Below, in pieces: positions 62,700-64,000 of a stretch of 64,000 nt of DNA. The position numbers were made by a program, and so were the translations under genes. Numbering within the stretch: the stretch's first letter is position 1; each line of letters starts with the position of its first letter. A model generated the notes under the pieces. That model ran no database searches and was not told the DNA's origin. It saw only the letters and a program-made list of their open reading frames with translations. Source of the stretch: Strigamia acuminata (lineage: Eukaryota; Arthropoda; Chilopoda; Geophilomorpha; Linotaeniidae); the NCBI GenBank assembly GCA_949358305.1, contig OX442314.1, forward strand, positions 55,747,369-55,811,368, given 5' to 3'.

Positions 62700-63255
62700 A
62701 TTCTTGTGAACTTTATTTTGATTAGTTTTCTGTACTTACAGTTTGAAGTTGCGATTAATGGAGTCGCAGCGTGGAGTCGCAGCACTTGATGTGTTCGTAT
62801 TGCCACTGCAATGCAGTATATTGATGTTGTGTCGGTAGGAAGAATAATTTAAAATTAATGACAACATAAATAATTTATCACAGAGACATACGGTACTATA
62901 ATTGCATACTTGATTATAACTAATCACCAGTTGAATGTCAGAAAAGCAACCATTAAAATGTTTTGAATGTTTGTCAGAAAAAATAATGATGTTTAATCAC
63001 TGTGGTTACATTTCTTCTCCGAACATGTTGTTGAAAATTTTTATTGACAATTTTGGTGTCAAAACATAAAACGAATGGTGAACCAACTAATATTTGCAAA
63101 TACTTTTTATGGGTTTTGGAAGCAAATGAATTTATATTTTTGAGTTTGCTGATGTATTTAAATCACTCTTTTATGCTTTCACGTGCAGCAAAATTTAAAT
63201 GTTTTTACTTTACTTTACTTCAATGTACGTGTTGCGTGTGTGACTTCAAACACGA
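62700..63255. other. Unassigned AT-rich sequence
   Basis: No supported feature. Confidence 0.3.
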
Positions 63256-63259
63256 GGAA

Positions 63260-63794
63260 TGTGAAAACTGGCGTTTTACTCCAGGGTTCACATTCTCTTT
63301 AATGTGACATTTATGTGTTATTTTGTGTATTTTGATTTATTAATATTTTTGCAATTTGTATTTGATTTCATAACATTTGATTTAGGTTCACTTTCCCTTT
63401 AATGTGTAAAATTAGTGTTATTTTCATGAAACTTGATTTAATAATGTTTTTTATTTGATATTTGTTCTTATTAATTCTTATTATCATATTTTAGTGTCTT
63501 TATTTGCTAATTTTTATATTTCTTGAATTGATATTTTGCATTTGCATTTAGTGTGTTTTTTTCATTTGTTTATTTGCAATATTTAGTGTCATTAACGTTT
63601 TTAATTAGATTGGGTTAGATTTGTTGTCACTCAACCTGGCTTCAGCTCCCCTCTTAAGAATGCAGCAGAAGCCAATTAACGGATTAGTGTTGCTCCAATG
63701 GGAAGCAGGCTGTGGATTTATTTCAAAATACACATTTATACTTACAAAGAACCCAGAGACTTTTGGAACGATTTAAACGATTGGATTCAACACA
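63260..63794 (+). repeat. Diverged solo LTR of the BEL family
   Basis: Starts TGTGAAAACTGGCGTTTTAC like the intact BEL LTR and shares CCTGGCTTCAGCTC, AATGCAG(c)AGAAGCCAATTA and the CCAGAGACTTT end. About 535 bp with many indels. Only a partial duplication (AGGAA/AGGTT) flanks it. Confidence 0.75.
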
Positions 63795-63796
63795 AG

Positions 63797-63890
63797 GTTT
63801 GTGTGTTTAGGGACAATTTTACTTGAAGAAGTATGTGCCGCAAATGTGTAAATGCGCCACCAGTCATGCGCATAGTGCTGTCTTCAATAA
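63797..63890 (-). repeat. Dispersed repeat shared with 18624-18706
   Basis: Same GTATGTGCCGCAAATGTG core, immediately after the solo LTR. Confidence 0.4.
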
Positions 63891-64000
63891 TGTTAGCATC
63901 ACAGCCAAAAATCCTGGGACACCAACTCGAAATTAAATTCACAAATTTTAATTTACAAAATAAAGTACAAAAAAATAACAAAATGAAAAAAATGTTGTAG

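Overview
The window is eukaryotic, and most likely arthropod or a closely related invertebrate. It is AT-rich and intron-containing. It carries a pickpocket-type DEG/ENaC channel gene with small phase-consistent introns, a decayed Toll receptor fragment, a polydactyl C2H2 zinc-finger ORF, and a dense load of LTR retrotransposons (Ty3/gypsy, BEL/Pao), MITEs and a Mutator-like element. No rRNA, tRNA, CRISPR array or bacterial operon was recognised. The species cannot be named from the sequence.

Layout. 1-6129: 3' part of a Ty3/gypsy element (Gypsy-A) with the integrase C-terminus, a 1.4 kb spacer, a large third ORF (921 aa) behind a predicted 852-nt intron, a polypurine tract and a 3' LTR. 6201-6700: broken Toll receptor (membrane-proximal cysteines, TM, first half of TIR). 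6830-8776: internally deleted MULE with a FLYWCH-like finger, the start of the transposase and an AT-hook/RING tail on the minus strand. 8949-17400: a diverged repeat pair, the second copy split by a complete BEL/Pao element (10348-16888) with equal 615-bp LTRs, an AATGT target duplication and an intact 1756-aa gag-pol. 17418-17906: C2H2 zinc-finger ORF with a premature stop. 19111-23659 (minus): an 11-exon DEG/ENaC gene whose conceptual product holds two complete channel modules in tandem, fused inside one exon. 23780-24540: dispersed repeats. 24635-38662: complete Gypsy-B (672-bp LTRs, GGTA duplication) with gag, protease-RT-RNase H, a proline-rich/AT-hook plus integrase ORF, and another non-env third ORF. 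38663-44070: satellites, hairpins, a solo LTR and dispersed repeats. 44076-59634: Gypsy-C (165-bp LTRs, CCGAT duplication) carrying four insertions: a hAT-like MITE in the 5' LTR, a 9.3-kb non-autonomous LTR element with 1913-bp LTRs in pol, a second hAT-like MITE at the end of pol, and a TA-flanked fold-back element in the 3' LTR. 59896-64000: a second solo LTR of the 41 kb family, short tandem repeats, and a diverged solo LTR of the BEL family.

How it fits together. The host genes (channel, zinc finger, Toll remnant) are islands in repeated transposon insertion. Equal-length LTR pairs that look identical by eye, with intact target duplications, mark the BEL element, Gypsy-B and the long-LTR element as young; Gypsy-C is an older target. 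The two most unusual items are the concatenated DEG/ENaC channel gene and the third ORFs downstream of pol in two different gypsy elements. Neither third ORF looks like an envelope, and one seems to be reached by splicing.
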